From contig NC_079493.1 of assembly GCF_030052815.1 (NCBI RefSeq), positions 118,631,132 to 118,695,131 on the forward strand: DNA of 64,000 nt, read 5' to 3'. A program made the translations under genes and the position numbers. The DNA is from Hevea brasiliensis (taxonomy: Eukaryota > Streptophyta > Magnoliopsida > Malpighiales > Euphorbiaceae). The notes under the pieces were generated by a model. It saw only the letters and a program-made list of their open reading frames with translations. It did not search any database and was not told the DNA's origin. This document shows positions 25,001-37,486 of this stretch, piece after piece. The stretch's first letter is position 1. Every line of letters begins with the position of its first letter.

Positions 25001-26771
25001 TAGCACTAATTGCTGACACCAAGTTATATGGAGCCACGCTCCTGTCACCATCAAAGCTAAACTCTTCCACACCAGGTATGTGGAAACGCACCTTTTTGTT
25101 CCTGCAGTCTAAGGTGGCATAATGAGTTGCCAACCAGTCCATTCCCAAAATTACATCAAAATCAATCACTGGTAGAGGAACCAAGTCGGCTGGGAGGATC
25201 TTTCCATCCACCACTACTGGGCTACCCGGAAAAACCATATCTACATCTATGTTGTCACTAAGTGGGGTAGCTACCGACAAAGGACATTCTAAGGTTGTAG
25301 GGTTTCTACCCAACCTCATGGCAAACACAGGGGAGACAAATGAGTGCATAGCACCCGGATCTATTAAAACACGAGCCTCATAGGAACAGACCAGAAGAAT
25401 ACCTGCCACAACTGCATTTGAAGCTTGAGCATCCTGGTGGGTCAGGGTAAAAACCCGAGCTTGACCCCTACCCTGAGTGGCAGAACCCTGATACTGACTT
25501 CTACCTCCTGATCTGCCTCCAAATCCACGTCCCCCTTGTCCTCGGCCCTGTTGGCCACTAAACTGACTGCCTGCCATGCTGGAAGCACCCGGATACAACT
25601 GACGAGGAACATTCGCAACAGAACCCTGTGACCCCATCTGTGGCTCACTGAACACGGGGCATTCCCTAGCAAAGTGACCTGGTTGGCCACACCTGAAGCA
25701 TACTCCTGAACCCATCATACAAGGTCCTGAATGTCCTCTTCCACACTGTGCACAAGGTGCCAAGGAGGATCCTGAACCAGACCCAGAACTGCTGTACCCT
25801 GAACTGTGACCACTGCTGGATCCATACCCTGGTCTGAACCCTCGGGATTTGTGTCTAAATCCACTCCTCTTATTTCTGCTTCTTCCTCTGTAATTAGTTT
25901 GACCACCACTATCCGTAGTACCCATATGTGGGACACCTGAAGAACCCTCTGCTCTGTTTTTCTTTGCCCTTCCGCTGTCATCCACAGCATAGCTAATCTC
26001 AATCTGTCTGGCTCGATCAACCACCACATCAAAAGACTGATCAGACATCATGGCCAGGTTTGCATACCTCCTATCCAGCCCCTTTAGGAATCTCTTCACC
26101 TTTATAGTTTCTGTAGCTACTGCTGTAGGGGCATACCTGCTCAGTTCTAGAAATTCTATAGCCTACTCATCTACAGACCTGCCATTCTGTCTTAAGGCCT
26201 CAAAGGCCCACTGCTTTTGATCCCTGAAGCTTTCTGGTACAAACCGGTTGATGAACAGTTCCACAAACTGAGTCCACGACAAACCCTCCATCTGAGGTAA
26301 TATGTAGTCATTCATCCATTGTCTGGGCATAGGCCCCATGACATGCTGTATACACTCTATTAGTCTTCTATCAGTCAACTGCAACTCTGTTCCTACCTGT
26401 CTGCAGGAATCCAAAAACCGATATGCATCGTCTGACACATCATAAGTACCAGGCACCAACTTCTTAAAATTGATTATCTGTTTGTAAGGTTCTCCTCTTG
26501 GTGCGGTGGACTGCTGCTGCTGTGGAGGGTGGACCATATACTGCGCCATCATATCGATGGTCCTCTGCAACCCAGCGAGAGTAGCTGCCATGGGGTCCAT
26601 GGGACCCTGTGCCATAAAGGACTGATCCTGTACTAGGGGTGGCTGCTCCTCTACTTGACTAGCTCTAGGCCTCCTACCCCGCCTCCTCGAGGCAGGCGCC
26701 TCATCCTGTGCCGACACCTCGTCAGGCACATCTGGTTCTGGTGCAGTGGCAGCTCTCCTGCTTCTACGCAT
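22014..26771 (-). pseudogene. Chromovirus gag-pol polyprotein, one frame with three in-frame TAG stops
   Basis: Encodes capsid, protease, reverse transcriptase, RNase H and integrase for retrotransposition. It starts at ATG 26771 (MRRSRRAA; an in-frame ATG also lies at 26819). Order on the minus strand: gag domain; CCHC knuckle [15 protein letters not shown] (about 25,700-25,660); protease; RT with [12 protein letters not shown] (about 24,390-24,355); RNase H with [12 protein letters not shown] and the end DALSRKSSG; integrase with the HHCC region and D-x-E motifs; a C-terminal chromodomain-like segment (VLWKSQSVEECTWE). One frame runs without any shift for 4.8 kb but TAG occurs at 26165-26163, 23843-23841 and 23531-23529. 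The integrase motif normally SDRDPRF reads SARPQF, losing the second catalytic Asp. Confidence 0.93.
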
Positions 26772-26982
26772 TTTCCTGAAATTCAGCAGCATTAGCCCAC
26801 AAAATTCAAAACTGCACATTACACAGCTCTATAGACTCATATTTATACACAATATATGGAGCAGAAACTAGAAGCAAAGGCGACAATGTAAGACGAATGT
26901 GAACCCTATTTTTCCGCATGTGACTCCTAGTAGACTCTTCCCAATACTTTAGACAAACATTCCCTAAGAATCTGGAGCCTAA

Positions 26983-26994
26983 GCTCTGATACCA
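26983..26994 (-). other. Initiator-Met tRNA primer-binding site
   Basis: Minus strand TGGTATCAGAGC, four bases past the LTR end. Complementary to the 3' end of plant initiator tRNA-Met. Confidence 0.85.
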
Positions 26995-26998
26995 CATT

Positions 26999-29610
26999 TG
27001 TCACGGTCCAACCTATGGGCCAAACCGGCACTAGGACCTGGGCCAGCCTAAAGCCCCCGAGGCCTGTAGTAAGCCTAACTATTCACTTAACCCAACTCTA
27101 AGGCCCATTTGGGCCCAATTTCAAGAAATCAACCGGACGGAGTCCGGCCATAAAGTGGACCTTTCAACGGGGAGTTTTTGACTCACCCGACCTGTAAACA
27201 AAATATAACATCAATTGGGGAGCTCAGCTCACCCTCCACATACTCATCATCATAAAAATAAATGGGAGCTCAGCTCCCTCATCCAATCCATCAATCATGC
27301 ATATAATATTTTTACAGGTCCACATAACAATTATATTACAGACCCGAATCATTTAAATATTTCTAACACATGCGGAAAATCTAGGAGTAAATAAAATTAC
27401 ACAAATATTGAATAACAACCTGCGAAGAAGAAAAGCAGGTTAACCACAATAAAATCCTCCTGTAGCCTGAAAAAATATTGAACAGGAGTGAGCGTTCGAC
27501 TCAGAGAGTAAAATATCAATTTTAACCATAATCTCTATAACTATCTAGAACTAGTGCACCCTGTAGAGTGAAATGCAGCATTAGCAATAAATTCACATCA
27601 TAACATCAAAAAGGTAATTTTGGAGCACTCACGCACCCTGTAACATCAATCATAATATATGGGAGCTGATCCCCTATACAGCTCTCTTAAATCCAACCTG
27701 GTGCCAGCGAAGAACTCAGCTCGGACTTCCACTTAATAACCAAATCGGGGTCCCAGCGAATAACTCAAGCCGTGTCTACCCCGAAGGACCGGGTCCCAGC
27801 GAAGATCTCAAGCCGTGTCTACCCGTCCTATCCATAGTCCACACCACATCACACACACGCCAACGCACGCACACTGCTCCAAATTACCACAACAACATCC
27901 ATGGCACGCTAACAGTTATGAATGCAACATAAATCGTGCCTAGAGTTTAACTACATAAATATATGCATATAAGTGATGCATGGGCATGCTTGAACATATA
28001 ATAATATCGAAATTACAATTAAAATTAATATTTTACTCACAGACTTGTGATGGTCACCGAGGCGTGGCGGAGGAAGAAGGCTGTCCCGGCTCACCTGACA
28101 ATTGTATTACAATCATTTAATAAATTTGACTCAATACAAACAAAGAAAAAGACCAATACGTCCTAAGTCGTGCCGAAAATCCGGCAGAGTCTCCCCTATA
28201 CCTAGGACCTACCCAACCTGCAAAATGGCTCAAAACACACTTCTATATTTACAATCCATATATCCACAGCTCAATCATATCACACAGCCCCTCCTGGGCC
28301 CATCAAATCAATCATCCATCACAGTATGTAATATTTCAATTTAATCCTTATAATTGACCATTTTTGCAAAAACTGCCCAAATAAGCTCTAAAAATTCTAA
28401 AACTTTGCCCCGCGGTCCTTAGCAATATTACTAAGATATTGCAAAAAGAATCATAATTTTCTAAGCTACCACGAATATTTTATGAATTTTTAATCCTATT
28501 TAAGCACTAGAAAATTACGAAAAAGTAAGGTTCGGGTTTACCTTTGCCAATTCCGACTTTGGGAACGCGCTCGGGACGTCTGACAATGGGGGGCTAGCCA
28601 AAACCTCGGTGCAATTCGGAGACTTTTCGATGCAGTGCATGCAGCGGAATTTGTGAACAGGTCAACTGTCGAATTTCCACGAATCGAGGATACCTACACG
28701 AAGCCCATAACACGGGGGTTAGTACATAAATTTTTCAGAATTTTCTAAGCTCATTAAATGCTCGGAAAAACACTGCGAAGTTCCGTGGGACCCACCGAAA
28801 AACGGTGTCGGAAAAATTTGAAATTTATGTCGCCGCGAAGCTCTCGACGAGTAGAGCATGCTGGTACCCTCGGTATTCTCGTGGGATTCACGGTTTTTGA
28901 GAAATCTAGCCCAAAAGTCGAAATGGGCTAAAAACTTCCCGAGCAAAAATTGGACAAACCGCTCGATGGATTTCGGCGTTCTTGGTGTCTATGGAAAGCT
29001 CTCGCCGAGTAGATGATTTTAGACACAAGACCCGGTCCAATTGGTGGCCGGATCGGCTGGATTTTAGCTGGGGAAGCCGAAACGCCGCGTGCGCGAGGGA
29101 GGGAATTCGCGCGCGGTTTCTGGCCGTTTGGGAGGCGGTGGGCCGGGAGGTCGGGTGGCGGCGGCCGTCGGTGAGGTGGGAGGTGGTGGCCGGCGGGGCG
29201 AGGAGAGAGAAAAGAGAGAGAGAAGGGGAGGAGGTCGACGAGCGCGGGGAAGGAAAGAAGAAGAAGGAAAAGGCCGGTCCGATTCGATCGGTCAGATCCG
29301 GTCTTGTTCGATTCGGCCGGTCCGATTCAAGATACAAAATTTTGAATTTTTACTCTGCCTCGGGACCGAAAACGAGGTCTAAAAATTCCGAAAAAATTCC
29401 AGAAAACTCAGAAAAATACGTAGACTCCAAATATATTTTTAGTTTTGCTACGTGGTCTTTAAATTAATTTTTAAAAATTATCAAAGTTTATATTTTCGAA
29501 AAATCGAACCCGATTTTTAAAATCCGAAAAATCTCAAAAAAATTCCTAAAATTTAAATAAAATTAAAATACCAAAAATGTTCATAAATTTAAAATTTTTG
29601 GGGTGTTACA
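26999..29610 (-). repeat. 5' LTR (element orientation) of the chromovirus
   Basis: Collinear with 19339-21952 and near identical except for two replaced blocks (about 28,628-28,662 and 29,118-29,190) and scattered point changes. It should carry the element's promoter, reading toward lower coordinates. Confidence 0.93.
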
Positions 29611-29615
29611 ATTAT

Positions 29616-31074
29616 TTTATGAAATTACTTTTTTTATATTATTATTATATATTGAAAATTTGCATGAATTATGTTTTTTTTCCTTTTCAATAGATATTTA
29701 TTATTATATATAATTTTTTTTAATCGAATAAAATGAATTTATTGACCCCCAGCTCCCCTGGCTATTGCCCTTTTTAGTCCTGTAATATTTTACACTTAAA
29801 TATTTTACTCATAATTTGAATTTTTTAAAAATTTTTTTTATTATTTAAAAAAAAATTTAAGAATATGATTACTAATTTTTTAATTTAATTAATTTGATAA
29901 AAAAATAATCTTTTAAATTATAAGAATATTAGTTGTTTAACCAGGTTTAGCGCAAATTATTTATTATTTTAATTTAATAATATAATTTAATATATATTTT
30001 TTATATTATATATTTTCATAATCATTCTATAAAATTTTATTAATAATAAATTTTAATTAATTATAATTTTATATCAGTTGTTAATATATAAATTTTTTAA
30101 TAGCAAGCAGTATAATTTTGTATTTTATAAAAAATATAAAAAATATAATATTTAATTTAAAATTTTGAAATAAGTTACAAATAAATTTTCTATTAATTTT
30201 TAAATTAGTTGATATGTACTAATAAAAGGAAAAACAAAATAGGAATAAATGCTTTTAAAATAAATGTTTAAATTTTATAAATAATTTTCTAGTGAATAAT
30301 TATTTAAATATATATTAACATAATTTTATAAAAAATTCATATTTTTCTAATTTAATAAAAAATAAATAAAAATATAATTTTTTAGAGATATATAATATGA
30401 TAAACAATATTTTATAATGCATAAATTTGTAAACTTGAAAATTTTAAAATTCTTAAAAGATGCCGTGAAAGAAATTTTTAATAAATTTGTTGGTATGAGA
30501 TAAGATTTTAATAGTTAAAAATTAAAAACATTTAAATAAAAAATTTGATGATTAATATAATAAGTTAACTTTTTTTTAATATAAAAATAAAGAAAAAAAA
30601 TTATGAAACGACAATTTTTGAAGTGTTTTTATTAAGTTAAGTGAAAAACTCTTATAAAACCATTTTTAAACTTAAAATTTAATATATGTATGGACTTCTT
30701 AGCCTTTTCAAATAATCTTTATATATATATATATATATATATATAACATACAGTTTAAGTTCTCAATTACATTCCAGTTCCTTAATTCTTTTTGAATAAA
30801 ATAACTTTTTAATCTTTCACTGTAATATTTAATTCTTCAAATTTTTCAAAAATAATTTAATTATAATTGAAAAATAATAATAATAATTATTATTATTTAA
30901 AGTAAAATATTAAAAAAAATAAAAGTACATCTACAGGAACCTGAAAACTGAGAAGCGTTTGGTGCCCACTTCAATTAGCGGGAAAAGTACCTAAATTAAC
31001 GATCTCCCCCTATCGAGTTCCATTCTTTACCATTCAAAACCATATTATCTGTCACCAATTCTCTATCTCTCCCT

Positions 31075-31080
<6 letters not shown>
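29616..31080. other. AT-rich intergenic sequence upstream of the rhomboid gene
   Basis: Very AT-rich, with a (TA)n tract at about 30718-30745. No coding or element structure recognised. The last 150 bases should hold the promoter of the rhomboid gene. Confidence 0.5.

Positions 31081-31114
<34 letters not shown>
31081..31114 (+). promoter_or_regulatory. (CT)n tract in the rhomboid gene 5' leader
   Basis: About 17 CT units within a pyrimidine-rich stretch (31,060-31,130), just 5' of the start codon at 31146. Such pyrimidine patches are common near plant transcription starts and leaders. Confidence 0.5.
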
Positions 31115-31119
<5 letters not shown>

Positions 31120-31145
31120 CCCTTGTCCATTTCTTCTCGCTGCCG

Positions 31146-32759
31146 ATGGGGAAGAGGCCACCATCGCCAGATATCGAGAAGAGCTCCTATGTTAAACATC
31201 CGCCGCCCCCGCCTTTTACCCCGCCGCCTCCAGAGCAATGGTGCTCATGGGTTGTGCCGCTCATATTTGCGGCTAATATAACCATGTTTGTTTACGCTAT
31301 GTATGTGAATGATTGCCCTGCAACTACAGGATCAGATAATTGTATCCTCTATGATCTTTTAGGGAGATTTTCTTTCCAACCATTGAAAGAAAATGCTGTC
31401 CTTGGTCCTTCCGTCATTACGTAAGGTTTCTCATCCCTCTTCTCTTTCTGCAAGTTTAATTCTGCGCTCATTAAATTTGTTTCCATTGAAAATTATTCTG
31501 TTTCTTCCCTTCTCCTTTCTGTGCATGATTACTGGAATTTCTTTTGTTCTTTCTTTGTTTTCCCCCGTTTTTGCTGCTTCATAAATTGAAAAATTTTTGT
31601 TGCATGATGATATGGCCATTAAAATGGAAATGGAAAGCTTCAAGATTAGCGACTCTCTAGGATCGAGTATTTCTTTTGAACCCCTTTACAATATTCCAAA
31701 AGAAAAGAGTTATGCAGGAACAATTAGCTAAGAAATCAAGCGTCACTTTGAAATAATTGCTACTTAAGAAGACAATTAGGATTCGCAGTGTCTGTATCTC
31801 CCAATTGTTTTTATTCTTCACAGGCTGCACCGATTAGGAGCACTTGATCCAATAGCAATAGTGAACGGTGGAGAAGGATGGCGCTTCTTTTCTTGCATAT
31901 GGCTACACGCTGGAGTTGCTCATCTATTCACAAACATGATGAGCCTTCTATTTATAGGAATCCCACTTGAGCAGGAATTTGGATTTTGTAAGAACTCACC
32001 ATCGATGTGTAGCTACACATGATCAATGCTGCTTTTATATGTTCAATCACTATTGATACTCAAATTACTCGATGTGGCAGTGAGGATAGGAGTATTGTAC
32101 GTATTGTCTGGTTTTGGTGGAAGCTTGATGTCTGCCCTTAGTCCGAAGCCGAATATATCAGTCGGTGCATCTGGTGCACTTCTTGGACTTCTGGGATCCA
32201 TGCTTTCTGAGCTCTTCTTGAACTGGACAATCTATGCAAATAAGGTAAACAGCAGCTTTCAAAATATTAACTAGTAAATTTTGGCTATAAATTATCTTCT
32301 ATAGCATAAGAAAATTTTCTAATCCTGTCAATTCAGTGTAAATCAGTTTCCACCCTCCTGCTAATCATTACCCTGAATCTAGCGTTCGGTCTCATTCCTC
32401 ATGTGGACAATTCAGCTCATATCGGAGGATTTCTTTCAGGATTTCTTCTTGGTTTCATTCTTCTAATGCGTCCTCAATATGGATATGTAAGCCGCAGGTA
32501 TATACCTGCAGGGTACGATATCAAAAGAAAACCCAAACACAAATGCTATCAATATATGATGTTGATTACAGCGTTGATCGTCCTAATTATAGGGTAAATA
32601 TATAACTAAAAAAGTTCTTCGTATAATACTGTTTTCAAGATATTCATATTGAAACTATCAATTTAGCTAAAATTTCTGAGATTTGGCAGGTACCTGTGGG
32701 GCTTGACATTGCTGTATAGTGGCCGTAGATTGAAATTTTCTCATCAAAACTCCAGTTAA
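31146..32759 (+). CDS. Rhomboid-like intramembrane serine protease (plant RBL type)
   Basis: Intramembrane protease with several transmembrane helices, likely in the secretory pathway as for plant RBL2-type proteins. Exons 31146-31420, 31824-31987, 32081-32244, 32337-32593 and 32690-32759 join in phase to 309 aa. A short Pro-rich cytosolic N-terminus ([13 protein letters not shown]) precedes the first helix ([20 protein letters not shown]). The loop has [20 protein letters not shown]. The catalytic Ser is in GASGALLG (about residue 177) and the catalytic His in SAHIGGF (about residue 229), so both active-site residues are present. All junctions have GT/AG, and length matches the RBL family. 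It appears intact. The exact orthologue among plant RBL genes cannot be fixed by eye. Confidence 0.92.
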
Positions 32760-33500
32760 TTAGCTAGCTAGTCCTTCAAAGAGTTCGAGACCAGCAAAAT
32801 TATCCTTCTATTTATGTACACTCTTACTGACATGTAAGTTGGCATTATATATATGAAATAATTATGCGCATAATCAAATCTAATGTTTTTAAGATTCAAT
32901 GGAGGCACAACATGCCTGGTATATGCTACACAGTATGAGGTAGTCCTCTTGTTTTTTTCACTATAAAAATGAAAAATCTTATAATCAGTAGATGGGTAGA
33001 CTTGAACTTGAAATCGCCCCACTCCCTGCACTCTTAAATGTGGAAAAAGCTATCCCTAATTGGCACATATTCACATATTAGACCTAGGATTATGAACATT
33101 ATGCATTTATAATAATATTTGCACTCATCAATGTGGCTCTGCTTTTATTTCAGGGTATGTGCTTTCTGTGAGTAAAGATGAAGGGAAACAAGACAGAAAG
33201 AAGACATCATGAAGGTTTTGTTTATTGGCTGGCTTCTATGGACATTAATACACATTTTGCTTGAGTCGTTACTCTTTCTGTGCTATGGAAGAACAATGTG
33301 AATTATATTTCTCATTTTCCAACGGCAGAATATCTAGATTGTAACAGGGAGGAGAAGCAGGATTTTACTACGAGTTTTTATTTTTATTTTTTTATTTTTT
33401 TCCTCCTGGTTTATATAGGGTAAAAATGAAGCATAAGAGAACACCAAGGCACTTTTTGTGTAAATGCAGTTTTCTTTTTTCCAAAAAAAAAAAAATTACA
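32760..33500 (+). other. 3' flank / probable 3' UTR of the rhomboid gene
   Basis: Non-coding, moderately AT-rich, ending near an A-run at about 33483-33494. A pyrimidine-rich AG site near 33150 could mark a spliced UTR, but this is not certain. Confidence 0.4.
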
Positions 33501-33638
33501 GCATGTTAAGAGCATGAAAATATAACATATATAACAATTGTTAAAACTTTATTTGCTTAACTACAATAATAAAGCCAGAAGAACATCAAGAACATTGCCT
33601 AATGGATGAGAAACAAGCATGCACAAATATGCATAGAT

Positions 33639-34986
33639 TCAATTGAAAGGACTTGGATTAAGGGAAGCAAAAGCAAAGAGCTCTTTATCTTTCTCCAATA
33701 TGGCAATGTCTCCTTCTCCCAGGAGCAACCATGCTTCTATTCCTTTCTCCATTCTTGCATCCATAAGCACTACTTTATTCAAGAATTGTGTTGTAGAATC
33801 ATCTGATAAACCAACACCAGACACCCACATGGGCTTTCCCCATCCAAAATCAACATCATATAGACCAAAGTTACACCAACTGCTAATCGTTACATAATCC
33901 ACTGCGCTGGAAAATGCTCTGCCGATCTCTTTAACCCTGTCATAAACAGTGATAATTCCTCCATCACCTTGTATATTCTTCGCAAAGTTACTGTCAATTT
34001 TCCTAATTGCTTCCCTCATTTTGCACACTAGGCTACTTAGTTTGGCCTCCTCGGGTAAGGATCGTACATGTGCCATCCAAACAAATTTTCCCATTGAAGT
34101 TTCTGGGAATGGGGCAGAGCTCTTCGCCTCAAATTCACAGCATGGGCGAATATAATTGGCCCATGATAGATGATTGATTTTGCCTGAAGCATAGCCGTGA
34201 TGCGTTTGCTAAGAAATGCAGACACTACCTCAACACGAGTTGGATTTTTCATGCTTGAGCTTGTAGCTTGAGCCTTCAGACTGGCAATAGCAGATGCCTC
34301 GAATACAAGCCTCTGGATAGCAAGCTTTCCTGTTCTGATAAAGGGTTCGCAGAGGGCCATTGCAGTTGCCTCTTTTGGGAATACGCCATGCTGTGGAAAG
34401 AGAGATGGAGCATCAAAATTAGGGGATATGGTTCCTGTACTAGACTTGGATGATGCAGTGGCAGCCCAAGCTTTTAGAAATGAAGCCATAGCAGTTCCAT
34501 CCATGATCATGTGTGAACAAACATGTAAAGGTGGTTTCTTGTATCATTGTAACATAAGACATAGCAGGGGATGGTTTGTACCAACTGGACCGTACTGGCA
34601 GCAAGTTAGATTCAACGATGTAAGTCAGGTTGGCTGAAATATTCAAATAGAGGAACGTTTGCTCTGGCTTCTATGTAGTGTACTTCATCATTACACTGAA
34701 TGGAAAGATTATCTTTAACCGTTCCTGCAAGTGGGTAGAAAAGCGTTAAGGTTTCAGATAAGGATTGCCTCAGCACTAGTGACCTTTTCGAGATGACCTC
34801 ACCGATGGGCAGATTTGTGCGGTGGTTCGAATGGTAGAGGATCATGGGAATCCCTGTGGCTAGCATAAATTGATCCAAGAGAGAGATTTTGTAGGTTTTC
34901 AGGTGGGAGGGTGTTGGTGAAGAGGGTCTAACGCACTCTTTGGAAATTCTCTTTATCTCTATACTCATTTTCAGCTTTGCTTCCAT
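33639..34986 (-). pseudogene. BAHD acyltransferase pseudogene (vinorine-synthase-like clade)
   Basis: BAHD enzymes transfer acyl groups from acyl-CoA to plant metabolites. Minus strand, about 449 codons long, the family's usual size. From the ATG at 34986: N-terminus KRISKECVRPSSPTP and LSETLTLFYPLAGTVKD. After a shift at about 34,615-34,645: LLPVRSSWYKPSPAMSYVT. After a second shift at about 34,515-34,530: the catalytic HXXXD motif as SHMIMDGTAMASFLKAW. After a third at about 34,095-34,125: MGKFVWMAHV and the structural DFGWG motif as YDVDFGWGKPMW, then the end. Each motif reads well but three frameshifts break the protein. A Copia element sits directly upstream, touching the start codon. 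The substrate cannot be inferred. Confidence 0.88.
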
Positions 34987-34987
34987 A

Positions 34988-35302
34988 TGATGGAGAAAAG
35001 AACTTTTCTCAGAGAAGAAAACAGAGCAATATCTGAAATTATTGAAGGGAAGATCTAATATTCATTACTTGCTTTAACATATTTATACAAGTTAGACTCA
35101 AGTTTGTTTACTAAACTTCCATGATTTAAGGAAGTTTGTCTTCCAAACTCCAGCTCAAAATAAGCTCCTCCATACCTTTATACAACTTCATAACTAAACT
35201 AAGATATGAAAGATTACAAGCATTAAAATGTAATAAAATATCCTAGCACTTGCATCATCTTCTGAACAAAATAGTAGCAGTAGTTTTTTTCAATCTTCAA
35301 CC
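34988..35302 (-). repeat. 3' LTR (element orientation) of the second Copia element
   Basis: About 315 bp, partner of 37487-37785. Includes shared blocks such as 'ccatgatttaaggaagtttg' and 'tatcctagcactt'. The terminal TGTTG of the partner reads GGTTG here. Confidence 0.85.
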
Positions 35303-35429
35303 CTCCTCCTTGATGCAAGTGTGGTTACAAACACCAAGGCTTGATCTCAAGAATTCAAATCTCTGTTTTTGAAGTGCCTTAGTAAATATTTATGCAGCTT
35401 GATCTTCAGCATTGCAGTATTCACAGCTT

Positions 35430-35906
35430 CTGCCCACAATATCGTTGGCAAATTCTTCTCAAACATGTCATATTCTTCAAAGACCTATTTTTCCATTCAA
35501 TCAAACCATTTTGCTGGGGTTTGTAAGTGACAGTAAGCTGATGAATGCCTACCCCTTAAAAATATTCCTTGAACTGATTTGAAGTGAATTCATTTCTATT
35601 GTCAGACCTTAAGGTCTTGATCAAGGAACCAGATTGAGTCTCAACTGTGGCTTTGAACCTCAATAATATGCTAAAAACTTTTGATTTTTGCTTGAGGAAA
35701 TAGATCCAATGATATTTGGTAAAGTGATCAATAAATAGAAGAAAATATCTGCTGCCACTATAAGAAGAAATGTTCATTGAACCACATACATCAGTATGGA
35801 TGAATACTAATTTTGCAGAAGCTCTCCAAGCTAGAAATGGTGACTGACTGAGTTTACCAAATTGACAAGCTTCACAAACACTGGTGTTCTCATTTACAAA
35901 AGGCAA
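35430..35906 (-). pseudogene. Copia integrase fragment
   Basis: Frame 35906-35556 contains CEACQFGKLSQSPF, HTDVCGSMNISSYSGSRYF and TLRSDNRNEFTS. The first two catalytic Asp positions (HTD and RSD) are recognisable. It continues past a stop at 35,556 as GIHQLTVTYKPQQNG and an E-like IEWKNRSL, then degenerates. No RT follows before the LTR. Confidence 0.75.
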
Positions 35907-36599
35907 ACCAACATCTAAATCTAAATCTTTGAGTTGTAGTAATTTTAATTATTTGAGATTTGCATGACCAAATCTCTTGCGCCACAGATAAGTTTCTTCT
36001 TTAATGTTGAGACAGCTTTCAATCTCAGTTGTTTTCCAATCTAAAGGAAAACTTCTTCTGTTCATTTTGACTGAGAACATCTTCATGCCAGTAGGATCAC
36101 TGATTTCACAGGTCTTATCTTTAAACACTAGAGCATAATTTTTATCTAAGAGTTGACCAACTGAAAATATACTTTGATTGATCTCAAGAACATAAAGAAC
36201 ATATGAAATAATCTTTCAACCTGAAGAAGTTTGCACAGCTAATACTCCTTTGCCTTTGATATCAAGAAGTTTTCCATCTCTAATTTTGACTTTTGAAAAC
36301 TAACTAGTGTCCAAGCCCTCAAAACCCTTCAAGCTTACTGTCATGTGATTAGTGCAACCACTATCAATTAGCCACACATCTTCAGCTTTAATTGAAACAT
36401 CACATTTTTTTAATTTCTGTAGCAGCAAACAACTCTTCATGATTTTCTAAGTTTTCAGTAGCTTGTGCAAGCTGAGCTTGTGGATGCAGGTTTTGATTTG
36501 ATGTTCATACCTTCTCATTGTGACCAAATTGTTTGCAGGTCTTACATTGAGCTCCAGGCCTATGCCAACAATAATTCTCACAATGCTTTGTTTTTTTTT

Positions 36600-37088
36600 T
36601 CAGTAAGGCCAAGGTGGATACTTATCTTGTGAAAAGTTTGTGCCTTTCCTTCTACCATTCTTGTTGTTACTGTCCTTCTTATCAACTTGCTGGTTCTTTG
36701 ATCCTCCTTCATGTGGTCTTGATTTTTGGGCTGCAACAAGTGCTTGCTCTCCAATACTCTCTTCTTCTCTAAATGCTCTTCTCAGCTTAACGACTTGTAA
36801 AGCATTTGAAAGCCCAGTTAAAGATATTGGAGACATGTCCCAAGAGTCTTCAAGAGAAGAAAGTTTTACTTCATATTTTTCAAGAAGAGTTAATGTAACC
36901 TTCTCCACAATCCTCTTCTCTTCCAACTCTTCTCCTAACAACCTGATTTGATATACTACTTTCATAGCCCTGTCAACATAATCGTTCACCTTTTCAGTGT
37001 TCTTCATCCTCAATAGCTCAAACTCTTTTATCAAATTAAACACTTGCATCTGCCTTGTTTTGTCAAATCCTTGAAACTCTGTCTTCAA
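36600..37088 (-). pseudogene. Copia gag (UBN2-type) fragment
   Basis: Frame with FQGFDKTRQMQVFNLIKEFE, NDYVDRAMKVVYQIRLLGEE and a Lys-rich tail, typical of Copia gag (UBN2). Upstream, at about 37380, the broken gag start reads MASSSTSLSPPHFNGENY with later stops. The CCHC knuckle should follow at about 36,580-36,530 but is disrupted. Confidence 0.75.
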
Positions 37089-37486
37089 CTTCTCCCAAGC
37101 TTCATGTGCTCTTTCACATGTTATGATCCTAGTGAAGATAGGATCTGTAACAGCTGCATGGATATAGGACAGGGCCTTGGAGCTTTAGCAACTTCTTCAT
37201 CATGTTACCTTATCTGATTCAAGGTTGGATCCTGTCGTAATGGAGAAGGTGCTCTGTTTTCCCCTACATACTGCTATAGTCCAAGACCTTTGAGATAAGC
37301 TCTCATTTTGACAGCCAAAACTTAGTAATTTTCACCATTGAAGTGGGGTGGTGACAAAGAGGTACTACTAGAAGCCATTGATAGTGAAGAATACTAACAA
37401 AAAACTAAGTGTTTTGGGGTTAGTTTGGTGGTTTTCTCTCAAACACTCACACAGTCCCTCGAGATCAAGAACGCTCTGATACCATT

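Larger units (their letters stand above)
19339..29610 (-). mobile_element. Ty3/gypsy chromovirus (Tekay/Del-like), full length, recently inserted
   Basis: LTRs of 2614 bp (19339-21952) and 2612 bp (26999-29610) start TGTCACGG and end GTGTTACA on the plus strand. They are flanked by the perfect 5-bp duplication ATTAT (19334-19338 and 29611-29615). On the minus strand the PBS TGGTATCAGAGC (26994-26983, initiator-Met tRNA type) and a purine tract (21968-21953, TAGGGGGGAAGAATG) bracket a full gag-pol. Domain order PR-RT-RNase H-INT-chromodomain, long LTRs and Met PBS fit the Tekay/Del chromovirus clade. The LTRs are nearly identical outside two blocks, implying a young insertion. Confidence 0.95.

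Noticed and set aside
23537..25122. Plus-strand frames of 87-135 codons within the chromovirus
   Set aside because: They are antisense shadows of the conserved RT and RNase H coding sequence.
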